Assembly: GCA_038030265.1 (NCBI GenBank)
Contig: CM075942.1
Span: forward strand, 37,662,751-37,726,750
DNA length: 64,000 bases
Origin: Corythucha ciliata
Lineage: Eukaryota; Arthropoda; Insecta; Hemiptera; Tingidae
Reading direction: 5' to 3'
Shown: piece by piece, positions 45,201 through 55,540 of the stretch
How the letters are laid out: each line of letters starts with the position of its first letter
How positions within the stretch are numbered: position 1 is the stretch's first letter
Translations under genes and position numbers: made by a program
The notes under the pieces: generated by a model
The model's input: only the letters and a program-made list of their open reading frames with translations
What the model was told of the DNA's origin: nothing
The model's database searches: none

Positions 45201-48200
45201 ACGTTCACCACACACACATACATAAAACTGGGAGGCGATAAGCATTGCCTGAAGTCTGGACTGGGGATTGAAGATGTAACCAAAATTTAACCCAAGAAAA
45301 CTGTTCATCAACCATGAGTCACTCATTAACTTTTCCGCACCATGGCTCGATTCGAAAAGCTTCCCCATCATACTCATTCATTGAAATTAACATAGCAGAA
45401 TTGCCCCTCAATTAGTCATTTTTTTTACTTTTGAAGCAAATATTTATTTAACCCTCCTCTCACAGATCTGTCTTCAAGAATACCCTTTGAGGATCCCAAA
45501 AAAGGTATTGATTTCCAGACACATGTGGAATTATGGAAATTTACAATTATTGAATTGTAGTTTGCTGTTAGTACAGGAAATAAAGGTAGAATAGCGGCAA
45601 AATTCAGCCCAATTTCGAATGTGGCTTTAAAACATTCCTTTTTATGTATACTTTGAGGATTCGAAGAGTCCGCAACGATACGGGATGGCGAACCATAAGG
45701 GTGGGTAGACGTTGGCCAACTCACCCCTACAAAGGATGAAAAGAAATTGCCAAAACGAGGTGACTAATCTTATGCAGTTGTGTGTGCTGAGTCGATAAAA
45801 ATCAGCACCAAGTCCGAGGGCTGATTACTTCTCGAGATGGCATAATTCGATGGCGAAAAATCGTTGTTTTTGGCTTGATTTGTTTATTAAAATCCTCACG
45901 CCCTATGATGGGGGAAAAATTTTTAGCCCGTCAAAAAAGGTTGTACGAACAGCAAATATCGCACGACAAAAAAGGGTAATCCCACGGCAAAAAAGGTTAA
46001 TCGCACGTCTAATAGTGCAACGGCTAAAATGGAAAATCCAACGTCTTTCGCACGGCAGACAAAGGTATTTGCACGTCTAATTATCACGGGTCAGAAAAGG
46101 GTAGGTAAATCAATGACAAAAAAAAAGAATTTAACTGAAAATTTGTGATTTAAGGCCATGAACATTTTTTGTTCAAAGTACGAGGTTGCCCTTTCCCCGC
46201 GAAAGCAGCCAAATCATAAATTTTCGTTAAACACTTTAGCACACGTAGGTACGTTGAACATGATTTTTATTACAATCCCTCTCCTTCAAATTATTTTTCA
46301 ATATTTCTTTTTCTAATTTTAACAAAACCGTTACGCATTTGAGAATGAACGTAAAGAAACAATGCATGACCTCTACAACGTGCAAAAACTTGTTAACGAA
46401 TAAAGCATCTCATTACATACAACGCGCAAAAATATAAATTCACTGTTACGAATTCCTTGCTAAGCAGTACATCCAAGCTATGAGGGAGTGAATTCTATTG
46501 GGTGGGAGGGGGTCTAAATAAAGTGGTTAAATATAAAAAGGACAAGATGAAATTTCGAGCCTTTTAAGAACATGTTCTACTAACGTATAACGCTTCAGGG
46601 AACATTTATGATAAAAATTAATTTTCCAAGTCAGGGTCTAAACCTTTCCACATCATGACCTTACCTAAATAAAAGTTAAAGCAGGAAAATTGGGGATTGA
46701 AATTCTTGAGAACTACGTTATCCGTGTTAGGTAAAAACATTGCAATTACTAATTTTGAGACCAACGTTCACCACACACACATACATAAAACTGGGAGGCG
46801 ATAAGCATTGCCTGAAGTCTGGACTGGGGATTGAAGATGTAACCAAAATTTAACCCAAGAAAACTGTTCATCAACCATGAGTCACTCATTAACTTTTCCG
46901 CACCATGGCTCGATTCGAAAAGCTTCCCCATCATACTCATTCATTGAAATTAACATAGCAGAATTGCCCCTCAATTAGTCATTTTTTTTACTTTTGAAGC
47001 AAATATTTATTTAACCCTCCTCTCACAGATCTGTCTTCAAGAATACCCTTTGAGGATCCCAAAAAAGGTATTGATTTCCAGACACATGTGGAATTATGGA
47101 AATTTACAATTATTGAATTGTAGTTTGCTGTTAGTACAGGAAATAAAGGTAGAATAGCGGCAAAATTCAGCCCAATTTCGAATGTGGCTTTAAAACATTC
47201 CTTTTTATGTATACTTTGAGGATTCGAAGAGTCCGCAACGATACGGGATGGCGAACCATAAGGGTGGGTAGACGTTGGCCAACTCACCCCTACAAAGGAT
47301 GAAAAGAAATTGCCAAAACGAGGTGACTAATCTTATGCAGTTGTGTGTGCTGAGTCGATAAAAATCAGCACCAAGTCCGAGGGCTGATTACTTCTCGAGA
47401 TGGCATAATTCGATGGCGAAAAATCGTTGTTTTTGGCTTGATTTGTTTATTAAAATCCTCACGCCCTATGATGGGGGAAAAATTTTTAGCCCGTCAAAAA
47501 AGGTTGTACGAACAGCAACCAGCACGACAAAAAAGGGTAATCCCACGGCAAAAAAGGTTAATCGCACGTCTAATAGTGCAACGGCTAAAATGGAAAATCC
47601 AACGTCTTTCGCACGGCAGACAAAGGTATTTGCACGTCTAATTATCACGGGTCAGAAAAGGGTAGGTAAATCAATGACAAAAAAAAAGAATTTAACTGAA
47701 AATTTGTGATTTAAGGCCATGAACATTTTTTGTTCAAAGTACGAGGTTGCCCTTTCCCCGCGAAAGCAGCCAAATCATAAATTTTCGTTAAACACTTTAG
47801 CACACGTAGGTACGTTGAACATGATTTTTATTACAATCCCTCTCCTTCAAATTATTTTTCAATATTTCTTTTTCTAATTTTAACATGAGATAACGGCGTT
47901 GAACTACAACAGGAGAGGGGTTTAGATACAACATATTGCCGCCCTTCCGGGTTTTACTCTAAAAGTGGAAAATTGCTTTCATCAAACTAAATTTCATTCG
48001 ATTCAGAATTTACCTGTTAAAAAAAATCAGGGAGAAAATCTAGCAATTCTTCGGGAACAGAGAGCTAAATTGACGTGGAGTCATCATAAATTGTCGTGGG
48101 AAACAATAATATCAGGCGTTCAGGCATAGTATATTGTTCACCTAGGCATGAAAGGCATACTTTTCCGGGCCGAGAAAAAAAGTGGCCAGTCGAGACGTAA

Positions 48201-51200
48201 TCGAGGCTGACCATTTCGGCAAGCCTCGTCCGCCAAACAAAAAACTCGCAGGTAATGCACCACTTACTAAACTTGAAATGTAATCTACTATTTCATGACA
48301 GTTGCGAGTCATCATCGAGTAGGATAAAAAATAATGTTCTGCCGTCCTTTTTATTTCTCTGTCGTGCAAAGAATTAAAAGAAGGGGAATATCCTATTTTG
48401 CCGTGCAATCACCTTTTTTGTCGGGGTAGTTCATTTTTTTAAGCTGAAAACTTTTTATGGCCGGGAGAAACACTAAAAGACCGTGGAAAAGAATAATTTG
48501 CTGTTCGAGAACCCTATTTTGCCGTGCTTACGAATACGACCTAAATTGCCGGGTCGATAAACTTATCCCTTAGTGATGAAGTCGTTTCATATGTCGTTTC
48601 TGAAGTTGTTTTTGGTGCCGAATCAAATGCATGGTAGCTCGATTCTATGAAATCAATAGTATTTGGGTTATGAACGAAAATACCCGAAAAACCACGATTT
48701 TGCCTATACTTAAATGTGCCATAGAAAATGTGTATCATGATTTACGCAGAACTGACCATTTTCTCTCATCCCCAGCGATCCCTGCAAATGCACAGGTACG
48801 GCAACACGGATTTCAGCGCCATATTTTGTCCCTCAGTCGTTAGGGTAAATACAGTACCATAAATGAAAAAATTGTCATCGTAACAAAAAACAAACGTGGA
48901 ATGCGGTCGAAATAAATAAAAATACCCCACTCATCAATGAGACCAGGTGAGAACTATAATTGTATGAGGGACAAAATATGGCGCCGATTTGCTCGTTTTC
49001 GTACTCGTGTTTTATAGTGCCTTAACGAAACTTGATATTAGACTGCCTCCCCGTGCCTTGGATTACTTCTGGGAACCCTCCCCCCCTTTTTTCATTTATT
49101 ATACATGGAAATTGTTTTATTGGCCTTAATTATTATTTTTATACATTTGTAGAATATTTTCATACGGTTCCATTGCTATCGCATCTGTTTGGAAATTGCG
49201 TTTTATATTTTCCCGAAATTTAGCCTCAGAATCCACAATATTTTACCGAAAAAACTGGTATTTCGGCTCAATATCTTATCCTTAAAAAACCATGCCCGTT
49301 TGGGCTCCTCCAAAAACCAAAATATCACAATGAGGAAGTTTCACGGGTCAGAACTTATTCATAATTATATTTTTAAGGTTTATTTATACTAAAATAGAGC
49401 ACAAATCGGAATCCATTAGTGAAATAACCCAACAATTCATAAATATACGAATTTTGAAGTTTTAGGTCATTTTAAACACGCCGGCTGGCATGCTTGCGTC
49501 ATGAGAGCCTTCCGAAAAAATTCACCTATAACTTTGATGTCGGGGAGCGGTTAGTTTGTTGCGTTTCTTTGCCTTCTCCAATAATAAAATAATGAGATAT
49601 TAAGAGGTATGAGAAGGACAGAGAATACTTGTTTCGGAAAATGTTCGATTTGGCGGGATTTCAAATATGCCAACCCTTGTTAATAAATAAGAAATATTTC
49701 CGAAGGGTTTTTTCATTTATATTTATTCATAAACATGGAAGAATTGATAGCCTCATCGAAAAAAAAAATATTTTTGGAAAATTTGAAAGTCAATAACTGC
49801 TCGCGACTAACGGAAAGTATTACCACGATGGTTGAAAAAGTGCCTGGGTGCATTTTCAGTGATAATCTATCTTTTCTTGTTTCATATTGTGTTTTCCGCA
49901 AGTAATTTTATTTTCCGCAAATTGATAGTAACAATAAATTAATATTCCAAAACAAGTACTTTTCCAACTTCCTGTTTCGTCCTGTTATCTACATGCGTCT
50001 AGGCCCGCAAGCTAAATCCTCCTCCAAATTTCAGTACGAGGCCCTTTACGCCGTAAGTAAGCAGGCCGTGTCCGACTGCCACATCTCTCGTCTTGGAAAC
50101 ACCCCTTTACCTCCTAGGGGTACAATATACTATTTTTTTTGTACGAATATAGCTAGACCTGACAGATAAGAGAGTGCTCAAATCGAATCCATCGTCAAAA
50201 GTTGCATAAAGTCAGCAAGGAAGCGAGTAACTCACATTTAGTCAAGGAAAGTGATGTTATCCTAAAAATATGCTAGAAAAATTATATCTCGAAGGGTTTT
50301 GATTTTCGGACCATGGTGTATGGGGTGTTTTTGATCGCAAATTGGGTCTAATTTTACCCAATTCTTTTCTTTACACTAAACTTATACGCATCCACATTGT
50401 GGTCATCTTTTGCTTCCCCCCTCGCATTTTTATCCCTTCACGTTCCCTTCTGTTTTATTCGCCCCCCCCCCCATTTCTGTGGGGTTGTCTGAGCTGACAA
50501 GGGAGTGGCGGCCGCTCCTAACCCTCTCTCCCCCCCCCATAAATTCGCGCCTGCAACCATGGCAACTCGGCTCCAAACTTTAACAAACCTACAAAACATC
50601 ACTTTCATAAATTATTGGGGGGGGGGGAGAAATAAGAGTAATACTTCAATGCGATTTAGTGGAGACATCGCGTACTTATCTTTTCTCTTTCATAGACTAT
50701 GGAACATTGCCTATGTGGTGGACCTAGTGTTCGTGTTCAGGGCCTTGGCAAAGAGACATTTTGTACTGTTTTCAGAGACGTTGTCTGTTTTCTCCTCCGA
50801 CCAGCGTTTCAGTCGGCAGGACGGCTTTTAAGTGGCAAAGAAGCAAACTACGTCTGTAAGGAGATTTTGATCACAACTTCCTAGTACTAGGTACACCATT
50901 CGACATGATCTTACTGAACGCCTCGATTAGATACCATAATGAGGTTGCGGAAGCGGGTTCAGTAGGTAAGCATGAAACAAACTACCGGACCACTTGCTCC
51001 TATTGCTTTTTAAATGAAGATCCACAATGCTATGCAATTGAACATTTTTCTGAGATCCCGGAGCGAGGTTTTATTCGCGGGTTGGTCAAGTAGCTTGTCA
51101 ATTTGCACTCATCCATACTCCGTATAATCTTTACGATATGTAATTTATCTGGATATAAATAATAGTGCCTATCGTTTCTTCGCACTTTTTAAAATACATT

Positions 51201-52025
51201 TAACATTAAACCCCTCAATAAACGCGAAGATAATTTTTTTGCTCGACTCAACGGGGTCACGAAATTGAGGAGTTTGGATAAAATTAGATCATGAATATAC
51301 TTTAATAATGGCCTGACTGTAACGAGTGCTCGCCATGGTGACTTTTGCCGGCCCTAAATTAATGGATTCACCCAAAAAATCCCCCCTATTAATAAAGTTG
51401 ACTGAAATGCCAGCTGAAATAATGGCAACGACAGCTGAGGGACTTCCACCAACAATTAGTGACCTTTTGCATAAGTCGCGAGGTGAAGCTTGCTGGGGCG
51501 GAAACGGGGGTTTAGGGGAATGAAACTCCTGGAAAAGATTATGGTTACTCTTGACGGGGTGGATTCTAAACAGGAATGAAGCAAAAGCTTCAAAATTTTG
51601 CCTGCGTATTTTGATGTATACATGATGGCATTACATGCATTAAGATGGGAGGGTGTAATACTGTGCAGCAAAGATGTAACAGCAACATAAGCATAAGTTA
51701 ACGTAAGCGAAAATAATCGGGTTTTGTGAGTTTCGAGCACGTTCATAATAATGTAACAAGTTACCAGTCTTTTTTCCTTCGCCGAGGCATCTTGACTGGA
51801 AATCGGGCTACTTAGCTTTTTGCCAGTCGTGAAACAGGAGGTCTTGATAAACTCTACTTTCTTCTCAGCATCTTGGAGATCGTCCGAAAGGACTTCAGTC
51901 TTTTCAGCCCTACCATTTCAAAAAGGATTTTTATACAATCCGAGACGCCTAAAAGGTAAAAGAACATGTTACCTCAAGAAACGTTGATCTGCGAGCTGTT
52001 TGACTCGAAAAAACTGTTTTTTCAT
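35971..52025 (-). CDS. RhoGAP92B: BAR-RhoGAP protein of the RICH/nadrin family (RhoGAP92B; ARHGAP17/44), 15 exons, 828 aa
   Basis: Family role: the BAR domain dimerises and binds curved membrane, while the RhoGAP domain speeds GTP hydrolysis by Rho-family GTPases (Cdc42/Rac in the vertebrate proteins), at cell junctions and during trafficking. The CDS joins 52025-51973, 51909-51765, 44751-44654, 39460-39272, 39048-38940, 38837-38687, 38622-38473, 38410-38233, 37827-37609, 37543-37464, 37404-37281, 37202-36524, 36436-36331, 36267-36154 and 36062-35971. All introns are GT-AG and all phases fit. It begins MKKQFFRVKQLADQ, the standard start of this family. BAR is about residues 1-250, RhoGAP about 255-455. 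The arginine finger is R295 in EEGLFR; K334 and R338 lie in LKSYLRELPEPL; KMTPQNIAIVMAPNLIW is at 405-421. The tail is Ser/Pro/Lys-rich with RPTPAPR and PPRPTPPPPP SH3-binding stretches. Length is close to that of human ARHGAP17. All functional GAP residues are present, so it should be active. Confidence 0.95.
36154..36267 (-). CDS. RhoGAP92B: RhoGAP92B coding exon 14 (residues 761-799)
   Basis: 114 nt. Basic, charged segment ERERRESGDKPEKPKKPDTL. If the donor at 36153 were not used, the frame would stop 7 codons later, so an alternative shorter C-terminus is possible. Confidence 0.85.
36331..36436 (-). CDS. RhoGAP92B: RhoGAP92B coding exon 13 (residues 726-761)
   Basis: 106 nt. Encodes PEDRTLERARLFCVDKQQVS; no known motif. 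Donor gttaga is weak but phase-consistent. Confidence 0.85.
36524..37202 (-). CDS. RhoGAP92B: RhoGAP92B coding exon 12 (residues 499-725)
   Basis: 679 nt, the largest exon. Low-complexity Ser/Thr/Pro/Lys/Glu-rich tail, predicted disordered. A KKPPRPTPAPRSF stretch is a likely SH3-binding site. An internal in-frame ATG is not a start. Confidence 0.95.
37281..37404 (-). CDS. RhoGAP92B: RhoGAP92B coding exon 11 (residues 458-499)
   Basis: 124 nt. DVDFYVTIIPAFLNG and then a polar linker, TQSNDSLSDHN. The exon continues the V-x-F-x-V segment seen just after the GAP domain in the family. Confidence 0.92.
37464..37543 (-). CDS. RhoGAP92B: RhoGAP92B coding exon 10 (residues 431-458)
   Basis: 80 nt. 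NVANLHSIIVDSLVTFANWF ending FPG, the last RhoGAP helix; NWFFP is typical of RICH proteins. Confidence 0.94.
37609..37827 (-). CDS. RhoGAP92B: RhoGAP92B coding exon 9 (residues 358-431)
   Basis: 219 nt. LPQTHYDNIHYLVKFLSSLA and KMTPQNIAIVMAPNLIW, the third conserved RhoGAP block with the G-protein-contacting Asn. Confidence 0.96.
38233..38410 (-). CDS. RhoGAP92B: RhoGAP92B coding exon 8 (residues 299-358)
   Basis: 178 nt. GTPase-contact helix: ASKLRRMKLSLD, then HVFAGVLKSYLRELPEPLL with K334 and R338. Confidence 0.96.
38473..38622 (-). CDS. RhoGAP92B: RhoGAP92B coding exon 7 (residues 249-299)
   Basis: 150 nt. Start of the RhoGAP domain (FGRPLEEHLRVTGRKIAFPI) and the catalytic arginine finger R295 in EEGLFRVAPG. 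Confidence 0.96.
38687..38837 (-). CDS. RhoGAP92B: RhoGAP92B coding exon 6 (residues 199-249)
   Basis: 151 nt. Last BAR helix: DSLACEMLQLISREAEL and HHKAAIAILDKIIPEMENK. This ends the BAR domain. Confidence 0.95.
38940..39048 (-). CDS. RhoGAP92B: RhoGAP92B coding exon 5 (residues 162-198)
   Basis: 109 nt. BAR hinge region YQQAASKHNSGS followed by the KDELEEAETKVEQCR helix. It contains an Ala/Ser-rich variable loop. Confidence 0.92.
39272..39460 (-). CDS. RhoGAP92B: RhoGAP92B coding exon 4 (residues 99-162)
   Basis: 189 nt. BAR core: QVVTDCGKLQ, then ESQVVEPLLGVCDNDYPNIQ and KKTLSKLILDMDSART, matching the VEPL and P-x-IQK landmarks of the family. Confidence 0.95.
39614..39650. repeat. (TTTG)n microsatellite
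   Basis: About eight TTTG/TTGT units with one imperfection. Confidence 0.9.
39720..40420. repeat. Decayed minisatellite-like array
   Basis: A block like GCCACGAAATTTGGTTTTTGA recurs irregularly (for example near 39751, 40045, 40095, 40130, 40335, 40375, 40400) with roughly 30-45-base spacing and many mutations. Only the rhythm is visible; unit length is uncertain. Confidence 0.5.
42044..42374. mobile_element. hAT-like MITE (CAGGCGCGTAGCCA family), complete copy
   Basis: A 331-bp element with termini CAGGCGCGTAGCCA and inverted TGGCTACGCGCCTG. Flanks tgtggcac / ggtggcac match at 7 of 8. It contains an (ATT)n tract at 42176-42212 and G runs near both ends. Confidence 0.85.
42723..43013. repeat. 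Compound palindromes rich in CTCTCGAGAG
   Basis: 42723-42772 is mirrored at 42870-42918 (ends TGGTGCTATTACACG / CGTGTAATTGCACCA). The inner sequence 42769-42835 is mirrored at 42936-43013. Two inverted repeats thus overlap, probably a MITE and an inverted partial copy. Confidence 0.8.
43014..44653. other. Intron 3 sequence without recognised features
   Basis: AT-rich. A small inverted pair of cactctctcgc/gcgagagagtg lies at 44225-44340. No exon or RNA gene seen. Confidence 0.45.
44654..44751 (-). CDS. RhoGAP92B: RhoGAP92B coding exon 3 (residues 67-99)
   Basis: 98 nt, acceptor cttctcag, donor gtgagt. Encodes RKTSDFCLGTTLLECASAAA and onward in the BAR domain. The acceptor tract touches the boundary (about 44760) of the 1.56-kb tandem duplication that fills the right-hand intron. 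Confidence 0.92.
44760..46323. repeat. Tandem duplication, copy 1 (1.56 kb)
   Basis: This stretch and 46324-47884 are almost identical (offset 1564, then 1563 after one missing A). The only other difference noticed is a small indel/substitution at about 45955 versus 47518. It lies entirely in RhoGAP92B intron 2. Identical 99-codon minus frames in both copies (45425-45724, 46988-47287) reflect the duplication, not a gene. Confidence 0.95.
45925..46095 (-). repeat. Array of about 21-bp degenerate units (and its duplicate at 47488-47657)
   Basis: On the minus strand, units begin G(A/C/T)CGTGC and continue gattaaccttttttg-like. The CG steps lie at about 45930, 45947, 45964, 45985, 46006, 46021, 46042, 46053, 46074 and 46087. 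Same family as 48341-48552 (plus strand) and 34210-34290. Confidence 0.7.
46324..47884. repeat. Tandem duplication, copy 2 (1.56 kb)
   Basis: Second copy, directly abutting the first, with no spacer. In this copy the left edge is preceded by gttaaaattag rather than by the exon 3 acceptor, so only copy 1 is next to a splice site. Confidence 0.95.
47885..51764 (-). other. Rest of RhoGAP92B intron 2
   Basis: Apart from the 48.3-kb array there is a dispersed repeat at 48590-48720 (like 18010-18140) and another at 50268-50370 (like 20668-20770 and 41345-41450). Homopolymer C and G runs at 50460-50640. No exon-like sequence was found; exon phases require none. Confidence 0.6.
48341..48552 (+). repeat. 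Array of about ten 20-bp degenerate units starting G(C/T)CGTGC
   Basis: Unit starts fall at 48341, 48361, 48400, 48420, 48459, 48479, 48500, 48521 and 48548. Decayed units fill the 39-40-base gaps (48380, 48440), so the period is 20 bp. Units run from a CCGTGC/TCGTGC head to a T-rich end. There is no spacer alternation, so it is not CRISPR-like. Confidence 0.75.
51765..51909 (-). CDS. RhoGAP92B: RhoGAP92B coding exon 2 (residues 18-66)
   Basis: 145 nt, acceptor ..ggtag, donor gtaacttg. Encodes the first BAR helix, beginning AEKTEVLSDDLQDAEKKVEF. That stretch is almost invariant in the family and fixed the model. Intron 1 is only 63 nt. Confidence 0.93.
51973..52025 (-). CDS. RhoGAP92B: RhoGAP92B coding exon 1 (residues 1-18)
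   Basis: 53 nt from the ATG at 52025; donor gtaacatg. It encodes MKKQFFRVKQLADQRFL and two bases of an Arg codon. Any untranslated first exon or promoter further right was not identified. Confidence 0.9.
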
Positions 52026-54063
52026 GTTTTAGATATAAGGCCCCGTGGGTGTCTTCAAAATATACAAGACATCATTACGTCGTTATCACGAAGATCAGTG
52101 ATATTGAAAAAATGCATTTGTTCCCGATAACTCCACCCAAAAAAGTAACACCCGAACGAAACCGAGCACTGACACAACACTACCGCACTGAAAGGCACCA
52201 ATTATTTTCCACGATAAATACCATGGTTTAAGGCACTATTCAAATTACAAATGGGAGTATGTAACAGGCACAGTTCGCAGGGGAAAAAAATAAAAAGTTC
52301 GTGAGAGAGAGAAAGCGAGAGATAGAAAAAAAGATGTTGACAGACTCCCAGCTCAACAACCACTAAAGTTTTTAACCTGCGCTTCGGTGAGAGGAGTTGA
52401 AACGATTGGGTGCCGTCGCACACGCTAGGGAGAGCTAAGAGATGTTGCGTAACGCGTGAATCACACGGTGTGTACTTCATCTTCACTTCGCTTTCATTTT
52501 GAAGCTTAATTAAAGGCAGAAATAACGCGGGAATTCTGGCCCTTCAACGCCGAGATGTCGTAGGACATGCTTAGCTCAACACCCGAACCTTAGGGTTGAC
52601 TCCCCGGCGGACTCTTTGGCCAGAAATCAACATACGTAAGGCCAGAGATTTCGGAATCGGATCGCATCGTTTAGGGAACGAGCAAGTAATCAATACGAGC
52701 TTGAAAAGTATACAAAATATCACGCAAAAACAAACAAAGGTGTCATTTACTGTTTGTTCCCAAATAAAATTTCAATGAGAGGTTAAAAGGTAGGTACGGA
52801 GGTACCTATACCTACTTGAATAAATTTGAACGACAGAAATGGCGGGCTGGTGGAGACCACCGGGACCGAAAATGCCACTTGTTTAGGTTTTTCCTAATTC
52901 TGTCGGACCCCACACCTCATAGCGCCTAGACTTCTTCTTAAAATATATAGCTGACGAAATTTGCCACACTTTTTCACCAGGAACGTCTTGTTGTTCCTAA
53001 TAGTTTCCAACTTACTTAAAGATCCTCGACCTCGCCGGCACGCGTCGAAGTCAAAGTCGAGAAAAATCGGCTGATATATACCCGCAACGACAACACGAGA
53101 CGCTTGTTTTAGGACACTTTAAGGTGGCGCTGGCGACGTCCCCTTGGGTGGGGGGGGGGAGATATAAAGGCCTCGATCGGCTATGTTATGTCAATCAAGC
53201 GTTGTCCGACGAGGGCCTCATAATTCTCGTCCGGCTCAAAGCAAAACACTTTGAAAGATGTCCCAAAATCATCCCTGGGCAATTACGGTAAAAATACCAA
53301 GATAATTTTTTATACACGACCAGGCGAGCCGATGCCGATGAGTGGCGGGTTCCTCCCCTGATGTCGCCGTTTTTGACGGAGCCATTCCCTTCTGGAACAA
53401 TGGCTGGCGACGCCCTTGATAGAATCAGTGTTTCTTTCGGGGGGCCAAACATTACATTTTTATTTTACATGATACTAAAACCGAATTTCACGGCCGCGTA
53501 TGAGTCCCAAAAGTGTCTCTTTATTTGCCCAGGAGCTAACGTATTTTACTGCGCTTTATAGCCTAGGCTAGGTGTTCGTTGCAGGAGAAACATGGCCACC
53601 ATTTTTGTCATAATATCGCAACCAAACTCTGACAGCACGTGCTATAGCCACAGGGCTATGGGCTTAAGCTGGAAGTGCTTCAGGGCTGGAAATTGAACAA
53701 GTAAAGGAGATTGGGGGTTCGCCCTTCTGTGGATTTAAAGTTAGGTTTTCCACTTTTGGAAACAATTACCCATCTTTGAGCATCTGTATCTTGGGATCTA
53801 CTGGACCAGAAAATGTAGGTATTTTTGTCTGCTTCAAAAAACATTAATAGAGCTCTTATTACGCCTTCAAAGTTTTAACCGGAAATCCGTGACAACTCAG
53901 AAAATTTCGCCGTTTTTCCAACGTCTCGAGGAAAGCTCAAGTCTTTCGAAGCTGCAAACTTGGTTTTACATTACATGGCACAAAAGTCATTAGTCATAAT
54001 GTAAACCGGTGGATTTACCTACGGCCGGTTACTATGCAATCCAAACCGACTGCTTCGAGATAT
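52026..54063. other. Region upstream of RhoGAP92B
   Basis: Should hold the 5' UTR and promoter of the gene, but I cannot place a start site. GC-richer patches lie at 52550-52680 and 53000-53220. The overlapping short frames at 53195-53561 on both strands have no recognised motif. Confidence 0.4.
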
Positions 54064-54723
54064 TGTGAGAGTGAACGAGAGGGATAAATCAGAGGAAGGA
54101 AACTGTTGCTTGCTTTAACACACAACGTTAATTTTAATTTATTTAAATCACACAACTTATTAAAAATGGATAATTACAAATTAGTCAGACAATGGGCTTT
54201 TTATATTATTGTTCCCTCCCGGCTACAGAACTTCGGAAACTCTCGGTACTCACATGAATCCCCCCGCTAGGCCCAAGGCCTGCCGACCGCGAAGACGGCC
54301 CGGACGTCTACTCGACTCTGTACTCGACTCTGTACTCGACTCAGTACTCACTGACTGTCCGCGCTCGAAGAAGTAGCTTTATAACAAAGCTCTCTCCATA
54401 TCTGGCAAGGTTCAATGCTTTCCGTCCTAATTCCCTATTTTCTGTAAACCGTTCCATCTAATCTCTACCCCTTGTCTGAACCCTTCCGTTTTGTATACGT
54501 TCTTTGAAAATATACCTAATACAGTGATTCATTCTCGATTTCCATACCCTTTGTCCTTACTATCTATAGGGTACGGCATTATTTTCACAAAATCTACAGT
54601 TCTTCAACCCCGCATGAATAATATTTGAAATTCTTCTTAAACTAACAATTAATAAGTCCTATTTACACTCGAATAAAATTAATCAATTAACCATATTCTT
54701 CAAGTCCATTTTCCGCCCTGTTA
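54064..54723 (-). mobile_element. Solo LTR candidate (about 660 bp)
   Basis: On the minus strand it starts TGTAACAGGGCGG and ends CTCTCACA, the TG...CA form of an LTR. Reading on, it has TATAAAG (about 54376), then an AGTCAGTGAGTAC stretch suggestive of a start site with a three-fold ctgtactcga repeat, and AATAAAT further down (about 54140), in the U3-R-U5 order. No gag/pol or second LTR is nearby. Flanks atat / ataa could be a degraded short TSD. Confidence 0.55.
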
Positions 54724-55540
54724 CAATAAGACCCCGGTCGGTATTGCATTTGGCCCAAATCGGTCAAGGTGGAGGGGGGGGGTAGTGCTTGAACTAGTCA
54801 AAAAATCACTACAATTCACCAGTTGATTCTAGAAGCATCATATTCGGCACGAATACTCCAGGTTAAAGTAGCCTTTGATTCCTATTTTAATTTTTTGAAA
54901 AAGTCAAGTTGGAGAAGGTGCTCCCCCTCGGGTGAAGTAAAAATAGCGTTACAATTCAATGGTTCATCCTAGCGCTCCCAAATTTGGCTCAAAAATTCAA
55001 TTTAACAAAAGCCCTAGATTACCGTCGAGATATTTCGAAAAAAATGAGGTGAAGAGGAGGCGATGAAATTTCAAAAAAATCGCCATAAATTACTATAGAT
55101 ATGTATAAAATATAAAAAATTCAAGGAGGAAGATAGTAAGGCATTCAATTTTTAAAAATCACCAAACAGCACTCGTTTATTATCCCATCGGTTCAAAATT
55201 CAGTTCAACAATTTAATGTACCAACGGCCTTCGATTTTTTTCTCTAAAAGGTTGATTAGGGGAAGGGGTTACAATAGGGGAAGAAATTTTGAAAATTGGC
55301 CAAGATTCACACGTTTATCCTAAAATTTGGCGCAAAAATTTAATATAGGAAAGCGTGGTGACAATATGGGAAGAAGTTTGGCTCAAACAAATCCGGCAGC
55401 AAACAGTATTGGGTCAAATATCAACTAATAAACAAATTATGGCATCAAGATTATTACTACTGGGATGGCTTAGGGTATCCGTATACGAAACGAAATGAAA
55501 TGCACTCTTTCCGACCGCCAGCTGCCGGAGCGTTTTTTTT

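Noticed and set aside
45425..45724. Identical 99-codon minus-strand frames here and at 46988-47287
   Set aside because: They are intronic, have no recognisable domain, and are identical only because the DNA is a recent tandem duplication.
48341..48552. CRISPR-like array
   Set aside because: Units are contiguous and degenerate with no unique spacers; the genome is eukaryotic.
53195..53561. Overlapping frames on both strands upstream of RhoGAP92B
   Set aside because: Both strands equally open, no motif, and no phase-compatible splice to exon 1.
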